Positions 25,678 through 35,192 of a stretch of DNA of 39,025 nt are shown piece after piece (positions within the stretch are counted from its first letter, which is position 1; every line of letters starts with the position of its first letter). The position numbers were made by a program, and so were the translations under genes. Origin of the DNA: Chloroflexota bacterium (GTDB taxonomy: Bacteria > Chloroflexota > Anaerolineae > Aggregatilineales > Phototrophicaceae); NCBI GenBank assembly GCA_011523545.1, contig WTGN01000039.1:1-39025 (forward strand), read 5' to 3'. The notes below the pieces were generated by a model. It saw only the letters and a list, made by a program, of their open reading frames with translations. It did not search any database and was not told the origin of the DNA.

Positions 25678-26727
25678 CTATCCGCTGTGTCTCTGTTGAT
25701 AAGCCTTCCAACGGTCGTAAAGCCTCGGCGCGCCCAAAGCCGCCAGCACGACCAGCGCGCTCACAAACTGAATGTCGGTGGTGGGCAGGTCCAGCGCGCT
25801 GAAGATCCAGGCCCGCGAGATATCAAAGACCAACATGCCTGTGACCGCCGCGATCAACAACTGGCCGACGCTGCGCGGCCGCAGCAGCACCTCGCCGATG
25901 ATCACCGCCGCCAGCCCGCGTACGATCAAGCCGAAGCCGAGGCTGACATCGGCAAAGCCGAATTGCTGCACCACCAGGGAGCCCGCTACGCCGGCCAACC
26001 CGTTCGCCACCATGAGGCCGATGATGATCATTATATTGTGATTCAAACCGGTAGCCCGAACCATCTGCGGGTTCTTGCCGGTCGCGCGGATGGCCAAGCC
26101 GATTTCCGTGCGCAGGAACCAGTAAAGTATGCCCAGCACAATGAAAACGATTATGCCGAAGAGGATGATTTCAAGCAGATTGGTCGATTGCCGGCGCATT
26201 TGATCGCCGAATTGCTCAACCAGCCAGGTACGAAAGCTTTTGGAGTAACGGCTGATGAGCGTCTCTTGGCCGAGCAGCGGGATGTTGCTCTTGCCTTCCA
26301 TCACATGCAGGGTCACGGTGTAGGCGGCTGTGATCACGATGATGCTGGCCAGCAAGCCTTCAATTTTGAAGATGATGTCGATGAGCGCGGTCGCCAGGCC
26401 GGTCAGCGCGCCGGCGACGAAGCCCATCACAATGGCGAACTCGGGGCTGTGCCCGTTCACGATGAGGATGGCGCAGGCGGCGCCGCCGATGGGAAAAGCG
26501 CCGTCCACCGTCAGGTCGACAAAGCCAAGCACGCGGAAGGTCATGAATACGGTGACGCCCGCCAGCGCGTAACCCAGCCCCTGGCCGATAGCGCCGATGT
26601 TGACGTTGCCGAGCGACATGAAAAAACCCACGATGATCGCCAGCAGGATGCCGCGCAAAATGAAACGCTGATTGGCGCTCAAGGCGGAGGCTTGCGGTTG
26701 ACTGTCGGCTGATGCTGTCGCTGTCAT
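25678..26727 (-). CDS. ABC transporter permease, BPD_transp_2 family
   Basis: 349 aa integral membrane subunit with about eight to nine hydrophobic segments, in the LivH/RbsC-like class. Recognisable parts are GFVDLTVDGAFPIGGAACAI near residues 70-90, and the conserved ATGLNHNIMIIIGLMVANGLAGVAGSL stretch in which the EAA-like loop contacts the ATPase. This form is the one paired with TrpX-type receptors. It has a longer cytoplasmic N-terminus (about 25 residues) than LivH. GGAG lies upstream of the ATG. It is the first gene of the transporter operon and the sole permease of the array. Confidence 0.93.
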   Translation of the reverse strand: MTATASADSQPQASALSANQRFILRGILLAIIVGFFMSLGNVNIGAIGQGLGYALAGVTVFMTFRVLGFVDLTVDGAFPIGGAACAILIVNGHSPEFAIVMGFVAGALTGLATALIDIIFKIEGLLASIIVITAAYTVTLHVMEGKSNIPLLGQETLISRYSKSFRTWLVEQFGDQMRRQSTNLLEIILFGIIVFIVLGILYWFLRTEIGLAIRATGKNPQMVRATGLNHNIMIIIGLMVANGLAGVAGSLVVQQFGFADVSLGFGLIVRGLAAVIIGEVLLRPRSVGQLLIAAVTGMLVFDISRAWIFSALDLPTTDIQFVSALVVLAALGAPRLYDRWKAYQQRHSG

Positions 26728-26772
26728 AAAGGCGCTCCGTCATCCGGTGTGGCATTAAGAATCTATAGCCAC

Positions 26773-26800
26773 CCTATAGAAAGTATACATTAGAGTGCAA
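26773..26800 (-). promoter_or_regulatory. Candidate promoter of the transporter operon
   Basis: On the minus strand, TTGCAC (26795-26800), a 16-base spacer and TATAGG (26773-26778), 45 bases before the permease start. CTATAG occurs twice in tandem here. The 26728-26968 gap holds no gene and carries divergent promoters for the operon and the AAA ATPase. Confidence 0.35.
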
Positions 26801-26968
26801 AGCCGCAGTAACGAATGGCGCGCCAAGTTGCGTTGCTGTGTGGCCGGGCATGTTGTGTATTGGCGAATGTGGGGGTGAATCGCGCAATGCGGCGGCGGCA
26901 TCGACGGCCCGGGCATTATGGTATGATTGGCGGGCAGATGGCGATAGGGAAGTGTCAGGCGAAGCGTT

Positions 26969-28075
26969 GTGGTTGAGAAGCATTCCGTCGACAAGCTAAC
27001 GATAAAGGGATTCAAAACCCTCCAGGATGTGGAACTTGAGTTGGGGCAGCTCAATGTGCTGATTGGCCCGAATGGGGGCGGGAAGAGTAATTTGGTCAGC
27101 TATTTTCACATGCTTCAGGAGATGGTTGGGGGCCGCCTGCGAATCTGGACGGGGAGCCAAGGCGGAGCCAATCGTGTGATGACGTACGGTGCGAAAAACG
27201 CCCGTGTAATCACAACTGAAATCTGGTTCGGAAGCGATTCCTATGCTTTCACGTTGAAACACTCGTCTTCTGCTGACAGATTCGTATTCACAGAAGAATT
27301 CCTCATTTATGGAATGGAAGAACGTGACATGTACTCATTTGGGAGTGGACATGATGAAGCAATTTTGCGCCTAAATGCCCGCCCAAATGCAGCAAATCCG
27401 CGAGTGGCTGACTTCGCATATGATGCCTTTAGCAGATTTCGGTTTTACCATTTCCGTGATACTGGGGACAAAGCGCTTCTCAAGCAAACACAATCGCTGT
27501 TCGACGACCGGTTTTTGCGACCTGATGCACATAACTTGGCAGCCTATCTGCACATGATTAGCAAATTCCATGAAGATACGTATCATGACATTGTCAAGAC
27601 TGTGCAACTTGCCGTGCCGTTCTTCGACGATTTCGTATTGATACCAAGAGAGATCCGGCCAGACGAACATACGATTCTGCTGTTGTGGAAGCATCCAGAA
27701 AGTGATATTCCGTTCGGAGCCAGCCAACTGTCCGACGGGTCGCTGCGCTTTATTTGCTTGGTTACGGCTTTAATGCAGCCTGACCCTCCATCTACGATTA
27801 TTATTGATGAACCTGAGCTCGGCCTACATCCTTATGCCATCCATCTACTTGGAGCGCTTCTGCGGTCGGCGTCTAAGCGAATGCAAGTCATTGTCGCAAC
27901 GCAATCCACGCTGTTACTAGACGAATTTGATGTCGAGGACTTGATTGTCGTCGAACTTGAAAATGGCGTATCGGTCTTCAAACGCCTTGAGGAAGAGGAC
28001 TTCAATGAGTGGCTGAAGGACTTTTCAGTTGGGGAACTCTGGTCCAAGAATGTGTTGGGTGGAGGCACTCCGTAG
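26969..28075 (+). CDS. AAA family ATPase (AAA_21/OLD-like ABC-type ATPase)
   Basis: 368 aa. Walker A GPNGGGKS (33-40), an ABC-type signature LSDGS (254-258), Walker B TIIIDEPELGLHP (276-288) and a following ATQSTLLLDEF switch region place it with SMC/RecF-like AAA ATPases. These act on DNA and are common in anti-phage and repair modules. It starts with GTG at 26969 after AGGCGA. The gene is visibly less G+C-rich than its neighbours (24 of 60 bases in 27241-27300, versus 36 of 60 in 31021-31080), a sign of transfer. Its stop overlaps the start of the DUF4276 gene by one base (TAGTG), so the two proteins are made together. The exact function is unknown. Confidence 0.9.
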   Translation: MVEKHSVDKLTIKGFKTLQDVELELGQLNVLIGPNGGGKSNLVSYFHMLQEMVGGRLRIWTGSQGGANRVMTYGAKNARVITTEIWFGSDSYAFTLKHSSSADRFVFTEEFLIYGMEERDMYSFGSGHDEAILRLNARPNAANPRVADFAYDAFSRFRFYHFRDTGDKALLKQTQSLFDDRFLRPDAHNLAAYLHMISKFHEDTYHDIVKTVQLAVPFFDDFVLIPREIRPDEHTILLLWKHPESDIPFGASQLSDGSLRFICLVTALMQPDPPSTIIIDEPELGLHPYAIHLLGALLRSASKRMQVIVATQSTLLLDEFDVEDLIVVELENGVSVFKRLEEEDFNEWLKDFSVGELWSKNVLGGGTP

Positions 28076-28752
28076 TGCCTGATGTGTACATTATATGCGA
28101 GGGCCCTACCGAGGTTCGTTTCGTCAAAAACGTACTAGCGCCAAGCCTGGGTAGTCTGGGTGTATTTCTGCATCCTGTCACAATCGGCAGTCAGCGAACG
28201 AGAGGTGGAAACGTCACGTTCGACCGGCTCTATATGAATGTTAGACGCCAGCTATACAATAATCGGAAGTCATATTGCACAACACTCGTAGATTACTACG
28301 GACTTGATTCAAGCTTTCCCGGCCTTGAAATTGCATCGACCACTGCAGATCTCAGAGCAAAAGCCAGGGCGGTTTCCGAAGGCTTTGTCACCGCATTACG
28401 TGGAACCATCGAACAGGAGCCGCTGCTTCGATTCATCCCCTATATACAGATGCACGAATTTGAGGCGCTCATGTTTAGCGATACTGTTGTCTTTGCCGAC
28501 GCGATAGGGCGGCCGGCATTACAAAGCGGTCTTGCAGAGATACGTGAGAAATTCGAGACACCCGAACATATTGATGACAGTTCTGTCACGGCTCCCTCCA
28601 AGCGAATACTGGCCTTGTTCCCTGGATATGAGAAACCTTTGATGGGCGAGACTGCGACAAAGGCAATAGGCCTGCCCAAAATCCGCCAGCAATGCCCGCT
28701 CTTCGACCGCTGGCTCGCCAAGCTCGAGACCCTGCCGCCACTCCCCGCCTAA
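28075..28752 (+). CDS. DUF4276 family protein (TOPRIM-like), partner of the AAA ATPase
   Basis: 225 aa from the GTG at 28075, which shares a base with the ATPase stop; GGAGG lies upstream. It begins with a TOPRIM-type strand and acidic motif YIICEGPTEVRFV (E9, E13), followed by VDYYGLD (D73) and the family hallmark IPYIQMHEFEALMFSD (H127, E128, E130). TOPRIM-like folds cut or join nucleic acids, and the AAA plus TOPRIM pairing recalls OLD nucleases and PARIS (AriA/AriB), though those use different TOPRIM families. A nuclease role is inference. The TAA stop is interlocked with the convergent SLC13 gene stop (28749-28752). Confidence 0.85.
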   Translation: MPDVYIICEGPTEVRFVKNVLAPSLGSLGVFLHPVTIGSQRTRGGNVTFDRLYMNVRRQLYNNRKSYCTTLVDYYGLDSSFPGLEIASTTADLRAKARAVSEGFVTALRGTIEQEPLLRFIPYIQMHEFEALMFSDTVVFADAIGRPALQSGLAEIREKFETPEHIDDSSVTAPSKRILALFPGYEKPLMGETATKAIGLPKIRQQCPLFDRWLAKLETLPPLPA

Positions 28753-30539
28753 ACCCCCCAAAGCAGCGCCAAGCCCAGCAACATCGTCAGCAGGGTGACG
28801 ACGGTCATGCCGATGCCCACCGTGGAGAAGTCGCTGAATTTGTAGCCGCCGGGGCCCATCATCAGGATATTCACCGGATGCGATATGGGCGTGATGAAGG
28901 CCAGCGAGCAAGCCATGGCGACCGCCAGCGCCATCGCCCGCGGGTCAATGCCCATTTGCAGCGCCGCTTTGATGGCGATGGGGCCGACCAGCAGCGGCGT
29001 CACTTGCCCGCCGATGACCTGGACGACCAACATCGTCAGCAGGGCGATGACGGCAAAGAGCAGCAGCGGGCTGGCGTTCATCATGCTCAATTCCAGGAAG
29101 GCGCCGACGCGGTCGGCCAGGCCGCTCTCACTGATGGCGAGGCTGAGCGGCAGCATGCCGGCGACCAGAAAGACCGTGCGCCAGTCCACCGCCGCGTAAA
29201 ACTGCTGCATCCGCAGGCAGCGCGTGAGCACCATGGCGGCCGCCCCCGCCAACATGGCAATCGCGGTGGGCAGGAGGTTCAAGAAGGCAAGCGTCAATAC
29301 AGTGGCGGTGATGCCGACGGCGTAGGGCGCTTTAGTGCTATCAATGGCTTGGGCCGAGTATTCGCCGGCCGGCAGAATGTAATTGCTGTTCTGCGACAAG
29401 TTTTCAATGTCCGCGCTTTGCCCAACAACGAGGATGGCATCGCCGACTTGGAGCGGCATTTTGCGCACATCGGTGTGAAAGCTCTGCCCGTCGCGCCATA
29501 GCGCCATCGCCAGCAGGCCGGCGTCGCGGTTCAGTTTCATCTGCGAGAGCGTCTTGCCGATGGCGTCGGAACGGGGCGCGATCGTGATCTCGATCGGCTC
29601 AATCGGCAGTTCGCCCGCTACCGCCTTGGCGCCGCCTTCGATCAATTCGTTGCCCCAGGCCAGCAGCTGCTGAAGGCGTTCTTCACGCCCGACAATCAGC
29701 AGCTTGTCGGCGGGGTAAATCATCTGGTTCGATTTGGGTATGGTGATCGTCTCACGCCCGCGCCAGACGGCGGCCACGGTCAAACCGAGCTCGGCATTGA
29801 TATCGCTTTCACCGACGGTTTGCTGGGCGAGACGGGAACCGGGCAAGACGCGCACCAGCCACATCCGCTCGGCCAGGTCATAGGTGTCGCGCAGGTCGGC
29901 CTGATTGAAGGCATGCGTCAAAGACGCGCGGTCGGGCAGCAAGCGCCGTCCGAACAAGAGCATGTAGAGCAAACCGGCTGCCACTATCAGGCCGCCCACC
30001 GGCATAAAATCCAGCATGCCCAAGCCGGCGATGCCCTGCGTGATCAGCAGCTCGCTCATCAAGATATTGGCCGTTGTGAAATAAGTCGCCATGCCGCCGA
30101 CGGTGACGCCGAATGCGAGCGGGATCATCAGCTTGGAAGCGGCGACGCCGCCATCGCGCGATACCTGGAGCACAGCCGGCAGCAGCACCGCCGCCGCCGC
30201 GACATTGTTCATCAGCAGGGATACCGCCGCCCCCGCCGTCATGACCAGTGCGATCAACTTCGCCTCGGAGCCGCGCCCATAAGTTTGCAGCTGCCGCGCC
30301 GCCCACTGCATGACGCCCGTCTGCTCCAGGCCGCTAGTGATCACCAGCAAGCCGATTATGGTGATGACCACCGAACTGCTGAAGCCGGAAAGGGCGGCGT
30401 CGGCGGGCACGAGCCGGGCCAGCGCGACCATCAGCAAGACGAGCAAGGCGATGACATCGACGCGCAGCCGCGTGAAGAATATCAATCCCAACAGAATTGC
30501 GATGATGCCGATGACGGTGAGTTCGGGGCTGGTAAGCAT
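28749..30539 (-). CDS. SLC13 family permease with internal TrkA-C (RCK_C) domains
   Basis: 596 aa inner-membrane transporter of the divalent anion:sodium symporter class. N-terminal membrane half (about 1-190) contains MNNVAAAAVLLPAVLQ and FGVTVGGMATYFTTAN. A cytoplasmic insert (about 200-390) carries two TrkA-C-type domains (GLTVAAVWRGRETI...PADKLLIVG and GLLAMALWRDGQSF...QVGDAILVVG). The C-terminal membrane half contains GGQVTPLLVGPIAI and the substrate-site motif ITPISHPVNILMMGPGGY. This two-RCK arrangement is typical of putative sulfate or dicarboxylate permeases (YbhI/SdcS-like relatives). The ATG at 30539 was chosen over a GTG at 30569 that falls inside a repeat. TATACT lies only 6 bases before the ATG, so a leaderless message is possible. 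Confidence 0.92.
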   Translation of the reverse strand: MLTSPELTVIGIIAILLGLIFFTRLRVDVIALLVLLMVALARLVPADAALSGFSSSVVITIIGLLVITSGLEQTGVMQWAARQLQTYGRGSEAKLIALVMTAGAAVSLLMNNVAAAAVLLPAVLQVSRDGGVAASKLMIPLAFGVTVGGMATYFTTANILMSELLITQGIAGLGMLDFMPVGGLIVAAGLLYMLLFGRRLLPDRASLTHAFNQADLRDTYDLAERMWLVRVLPGSRLAQQTVGESDINAELGLTVAAVWRGRETITIPKSNQMIYPADKLLIVGREERLQQLLAWGNELIEGGAKAVAGELPIEPIEITIAPRSDAIGKTLSQMKLNRDAGLLAMALWRDGQSFHTDVRKMPLQVGDAILVVGQSADIENLSQNSNYILPAGEYSAQAIDSTKAPYAVGITATVLTLAFLNLLPTAIAMLAGAAAMVLTRCLRMQQFYAAVDWRTVFLVAGMLPLSLAISESGLADRVGAFLELSMMNASPLLLFAVIALLTMLVVQVIGGQVTPLLVGPIAIKAALQMGIDPRAMALAVAMACSLAFITPISHPVNILMMGPGGYKFSDFSTVGIGMTVVTLLTMLLGLALLWGV

Positions 30540-30567
30540 GCGGCAAGTATACCGTATGGCGCAAAAC

Positions 30568-30597
30568 ACTCTGTGTCCTCTGTGCTCTCTGTGGTTA
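30568..30597. repeat. CTCTGTG-rich repeat, single arm (family B)
   Basis: ACTCTGTGTCCTCTGTGCTC then TCTGTGGTTA, matching the arms of the elements at 1756-1922 and 3645-3833. It lies between the divergent SLC13 and GH4 genes. Confidence 0.7.
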
Positions 30598-30632
30598 AAT
30601 CAGCTTCATTCGCCGCAACAGAGGACGCATCC

Positions 30633-32018
30633 ATGACCAAAGTGAGTTTCATCGGCGCCGGCAGCACGGTTTTCGCCAAAAACCTGATGGGCGATATCTG
30701 GAGTTATCCCGAGCTGGCCGACGCGACCATCTGCCTGATGGATATCGACCCGAAGCGCTTGAAGCAATCGGAACAAGTGGCCGGGCATATCATCAAGACC
30801 CTGGGCAACAGCCCGAAAGTGGAGGTCACCAGCGACAGGCGCGCGGCATTAAAAGGCGCCGATTATGTCATCAGCATGATCCAGGTCGGCGGTTATGAGC
30901 CGGCCACCGTCATCGACTTTGAGATTCCCAAGAAATACGGCTTGCGCCAGACGATCGCCGATACGCTGGGCATTGGCGGCATCATGCGCGGCCTGCGCAC
31001 GATCCCCGTTCTCATCGACATCGCGCGCGACATGGAGGAGCTTTGCCCTGGCGCCCTGCTCATTAACTATGCCAACCCAATGTGCATGAATCAGTGGGCT
31101 ATGAGCCGCGCCAGCGACATCGCTACCGTCGGTCTCTGCCACAGCGTGCCCGGCACCGCCCATGAACTGGCCCGCGACATGGGCCTGCCCTATGCGGACA
31201 TCAACTATCTGGTCGCCGGCATCAACCACATGGCTTTCTATCTCAAGCTGGAACGGCGTGACAGCGGCGAAGACCTTTATCCGCTGCTGCATCAGGTGCT
31301 TGAAGAAGGGCGCTACCCGCCGCATAATCGCGTGCGCTACGAGATGCTCAAGCGGCTCGGTTATTTCGTCACCGAATCCAGCGAGCACTTCAGCGAATAT
31401 GTGCCCTGGTTCATCAAAGCGAGCGCGCCGGAATTGATCGCCGAATTCAATATCCCGCTGGATGAATACATCGAGCGCTGCAAAGCCGGCATCATCAGTT
31501 GGCAGCTGCTGGAGAAGGCGGAGGCGGACGGGCGCATCCCGACGCGGGAGGAGATCCTTCATGCCTTGCGCGATGTCAAGACTGACGGCAAAGAGTGGAC
31601 CGTGCAAAGCGTCCTCAGCTTGAAGGAGGTCGCGCGCAGCGTTGAATATGGATCGCTGATCATCCATAGCATGGAGACGGGCGAGCCTCGCACGATCTAC
31701 GGCAATGTCGCCAACGACGGCATCATCGACAACCTGCCCGCCGGCTGCTGCGTTGAGGCGCCCTGCCTGGTGGATGGCAACGGCATTCAGCCGACGCGCG
31801 TCGGCGCGATCCCGCCTCATCTGGCCGCGCTGATGCAGACCAATATCAATGTGCAGTCGCTGACGGTTGAGGCGGCGCTGACCGGCAAGCGCGAGCATAT
31901 CTATCACGCCGCCATGCTCGATCCGCATACGGCCGCCGAACTGACGCTGGATGAGATTTGGTCAATGGTGGACGAGCTGATCGAGGCGCACGGAGACACT
32001 CTGCCGGCTTACGATTAA
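30633..32018 (+). CDS. melA: Alpha-galactosidase, glycoside hydrolase family 4 (MelA-like)
   Basis: 461 aa NAD- and Mn-dependent hydrolase that releases galactose from melibiose-type alpha-galactosides inside the cell. NAD motif GAGSTVFAKN (8-17); N148 in YANPMCMNQW; metal ligands C169-H170 in LCHSVPGT; GINHMAFYL; RYEMLKRLGYFVTESSEHF; and the C-terminal DNLPAGCCVEAPCLVD and NGIQPTRVG. These match E. coli MelA closely and the length is normal. The ATG at 30633 has GAGGA 8 bases upstream; the long open frame before it is antisense to SLC13 and not coding. It starts a plus-strand sugar cluster (GH4, dehydrogenase, isomerase). GH4 alpha-galacturonidases are a less likely alternative. Confidence 0.93.
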   Translation: MTKVSFIGAGSTVFAKNLMGDIWSYPELADATICLMDIDPKRLKQSEQVAGHIIKTLGNSPKVEVTSDRRAALKGADYVISMIQVGGYEPATVIDFEIPKKYGLRQTIADTLGIGGIMRGLRTIPVLIDIARDMEELCPGALLINYANPMCMNQWAMSRASDIATVGLCHSVPGTAHELARDMGLPYADINYLVAGINHMAFYLKLERRDSGEDLYPLLHQVLEEGRYPPHNRVRYEMLKRLGYFVTESSEHFSEYVPWFIKASAPELIAEFNIPLDEYIERCKAGIISWQLLEKAEADGRIPTREEILHALRDVKTDGKEWTVQSVLSLKEVARSVEYGSLIIHSMETGEPRTIYGNVANDGIIDNLPAGCCVEAPCLVDGNGIQPTRVGAIPPHLAALMQTNINVQSLTVEAALTGKREHIYHAAMLDPHTAAELTLDEIWSMVDELIEAHGDTLPAYD

Positions 32019-32056
32019 GAGAGGCGGCGCAAGACCGCTGCTGGAAAGGACATGCT

Positions 32057-33475
<1,419 letters not shown>

Positions 33476-33487
33476 TTATGCATTGTT

Positions 33488-33531
33488 CAACCCCTTCCCC
33501 AGCCCCTCCCCGACGCATCAGGGAGGGGAGA
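33488..33531. repeat. CCCCTCCC/GGGAGGGG palindromic repeat (family C)
   Basis: CCCTTCCCCAGCCCCTCCC, spacer CGACGCATCA, GGGAGGGG. It is closely similar to 38971-39012 and lies just after the aldehyde dehydrogenase stop, where it could fold in the transcript. Confidence 0.7.
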
Positions 33532-33590
33532 TTTGCCGCCGTTTGAGCAATCTTGAGCGTAAGAGAAGTCGCCCGCCAATGCGCAAAAGA

Positions 33591-33612
33591 TGTAGGGGCG
33601 CCCCCAAGAGCC
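33591..33612 (+). repeat. degenerate half of a family A palindrome
   Basis: TGTAGGGGCGCCC then CAAGAGCC: it begins like the other family A copies but the second arm is not complementary. It sits 25 bases before the isomerase start. Confidence 0.5.
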
Positions 33613-33636
33613 GCTCAGCGAGAAAACAGGTATGCC

Positions 33637-34980
33637 ATGAAGCCCACCGACATCCGCATCGGCTTCGCGCCCATCGCCCGGCCGACATTTGACCTCGACC
33701 TGGCCAATGGGATGACGGCGCAGCTTCATGCCCGGCTCGCGCAGCGCTACGATGTGCTCGGCTCGCGCGAGCTGATCATGGACGGCGCCGCCATTGACGC
33801 CCGCATCGCGGAGTTGGCCGCCGCCGACATCGACATGACCGTCATGCTGCAAGCGTCATTCGCCGACAGCACGATGATCCTGCAATTGGCGCGGGCGCTG
33901 CCAGCGACGCCGCTGCTGCTCTGGGCGCTGCCGGAGGCGCGGGTCAGCGGGCGTCTGCGCATCAATTCTTTCTGCGGCATCAATCTGGCTGGTCATGGCT
34001 TGCGGCGGGCGGGCATCGGCTACGACTATATCTATGCCGCGCCGGATGACGAAGCTGCCCACAGGAAGCTGCGGGATTTCGCCATTGCAGCGCGCGTCAG
34101 GAAGCAGCTGGCGGGTACGCGCATCGGGCGGCTGGGGGAGCATCCGGACGGCTTCGACACCTGCCGTGTGAGTCATGCGGCGCTGAAATCACAACTCGGC
34201 GTCGATGTGGCGCAGTTCGAACTGGCGCCGTTTTTCGCGCGGGCGCGGGCGGCTGATCAGCAGAAAGTGGCGGCGGTCAGGGCGGCGCTTGAGGCGCGGC
34301 TGGCCGGCTTCGATGTGATGGAGCCGGAAGCGACGCACGGTACGCTGAGCGCTTATGTCGCGCTGGATGAGCTGGCGAGCGAAGAGAAACTCAGCGGCAT
34401 GGCGGTGCGCTGCTGGCCCGAGTTCTTTACCGATCTCGGCTGCTCGGCTTGCGGCGCGATGTCCCTGCTCAGCGATACGATGACGCCGGCCAGCTGTGAA
34501 GCCGATGTCAACGGCACGATCACGCAGCTCATCCTGGGTTGGATCAGCGGCCAGCCGGCCTTCGGCGCCGATGTGGTCGACTTTGACATTGAGGCGGACG
34601 AAGCCGTCCTCTGGCATTGTGGCTTGGCGCCGCTTTCGATGGCTGACCCCGATGCGCAGCCGGAGGCGACCATCCACTCGAACCGGCGGAAGCCCCTGCT
34701 GATGCAGTTTCCGCTGAAGCCGGGGCGCGTCACCATCGCCCGCTTGAGCGAGGCGACGGGCGAATTTCGGCTGGTCATCGGCGGCGGCGAGATGCTGAAA
34801 GCGCCGCCCGCATTCACGGGAACGAGCGGAAGAATACGCTTCGATTCGGGCGCTGTGGCGGTGATGGACGCCATCATGCGCGAGGGCTTGGAGCATCACA
34901 TCTCCCTCAGCTATGGCGATCATCAAGATGTGTTGGAAGCGCTGGCGCGCATGCTGGGTCTGTCCGTTTTACGCCTGTGA
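33637..34980 (+). CDS. L-fucose/L-arabinose isomerase-like protein (COG2407)
   Basis: 447 aa. The N-terminal lobe resembles sugar-isomerase domains (IRIGFAPIARPTFD, DIDMTVMLQASFADST). The C-terminal catalytic part has AVRCWPEFFTDLGCSACGAMSLLSD followed by CEADVNGTITQLI, the metal-site pattern of this family (E in WPEF, E/D in CEADV). It should interconvert an aldose and a ketose or a related sugar. Fucose is suggested by the FucU-like gene at 4734, but this group is broad and includes enzymes for other sugars. The ATG at 33637 has AGG just upstream. It follows the dehydrogenase by 161 bases that contain two repeats. Confidence 0.82.
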   Translation: MKPTDIRIGFAPIARPTFDLDLANGMTAQLHARLAQRYDVLGSRELIMDGAAIDARIAELAAADIDMTVMLQASFADSTMILQLARALPATPLLLWALPEARVSGRLRINSFCGINLAGHGLRRAGIGYDYIYAAPDDEAAHRKLRDFAIAARVRKQLAGTRIGRLGEHPDGFDTCRVSHAALKSQLGVDVAQFELAPFFARARAADQQKVAAVRAALEARLAGFDVMEPEATHGTLSAYVALDELASEEKLSGMAVRCWPEFFTDLGCSACGAMSLLSDTMTPASCEADVNGTITQLILGWISGQPAFGADVVDFDIEADEAVLWHCGLAPLSMADPDAQPEATIHSNRRKPLLMQFPLKPGRVTIARLSEATGEFRLVIGGGEMLKAPPAFTGTSGRIRFDSGAVAVMDAIMREGLEHHISLSYGDHQDVLEALARMLGLSVLRL

Positions 34981-35192
34981 TTCTTGGACGATTTGGCCGG
35001 GCGGTCATGGAGACCGCAGACTTCCGTAGGATTCTGATGAAGGAGCAATCAAGATAAAACGCGTTTCTGCACCGGACCTGCCGCTTTTATGTCGCCCGCC
35101 TATGCGCCGCCTCGTTCTGTTTTGCGCCGCTGATATGATACGATGAGGGTGATGAATCACTGTTGCTCATTGACAAATAGGTGGAAAACAAT

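Noticed and set aside
25660..26712. 350-codon plus-strand open frame opposite the permease
   Set aside because: Composition (His, Asp, Gln, Arg rich) is that of the complement of a membrane-protein gene; the permease on the other strand is unmistakable.
29820..30632. Long plus-strand open frame leading into the GH4 gene, suggesting a fused N-terminal domain
   Set aside because: It is antisense to the SLC13 gene, rich in His/Gln/Arg as expected of a shadow frame in G+C-rich DNA, and the GH4 gene has its own ribosome-binding site and a family-typical start at 30633.
34981..35192. Possible riboswitch or small gene before the orphan binding protein
   Set aside because: It contains a TATGAT that may be a -10 element and a few short inverted repeats, but no recognisable riboswitch core or credible reading frame.
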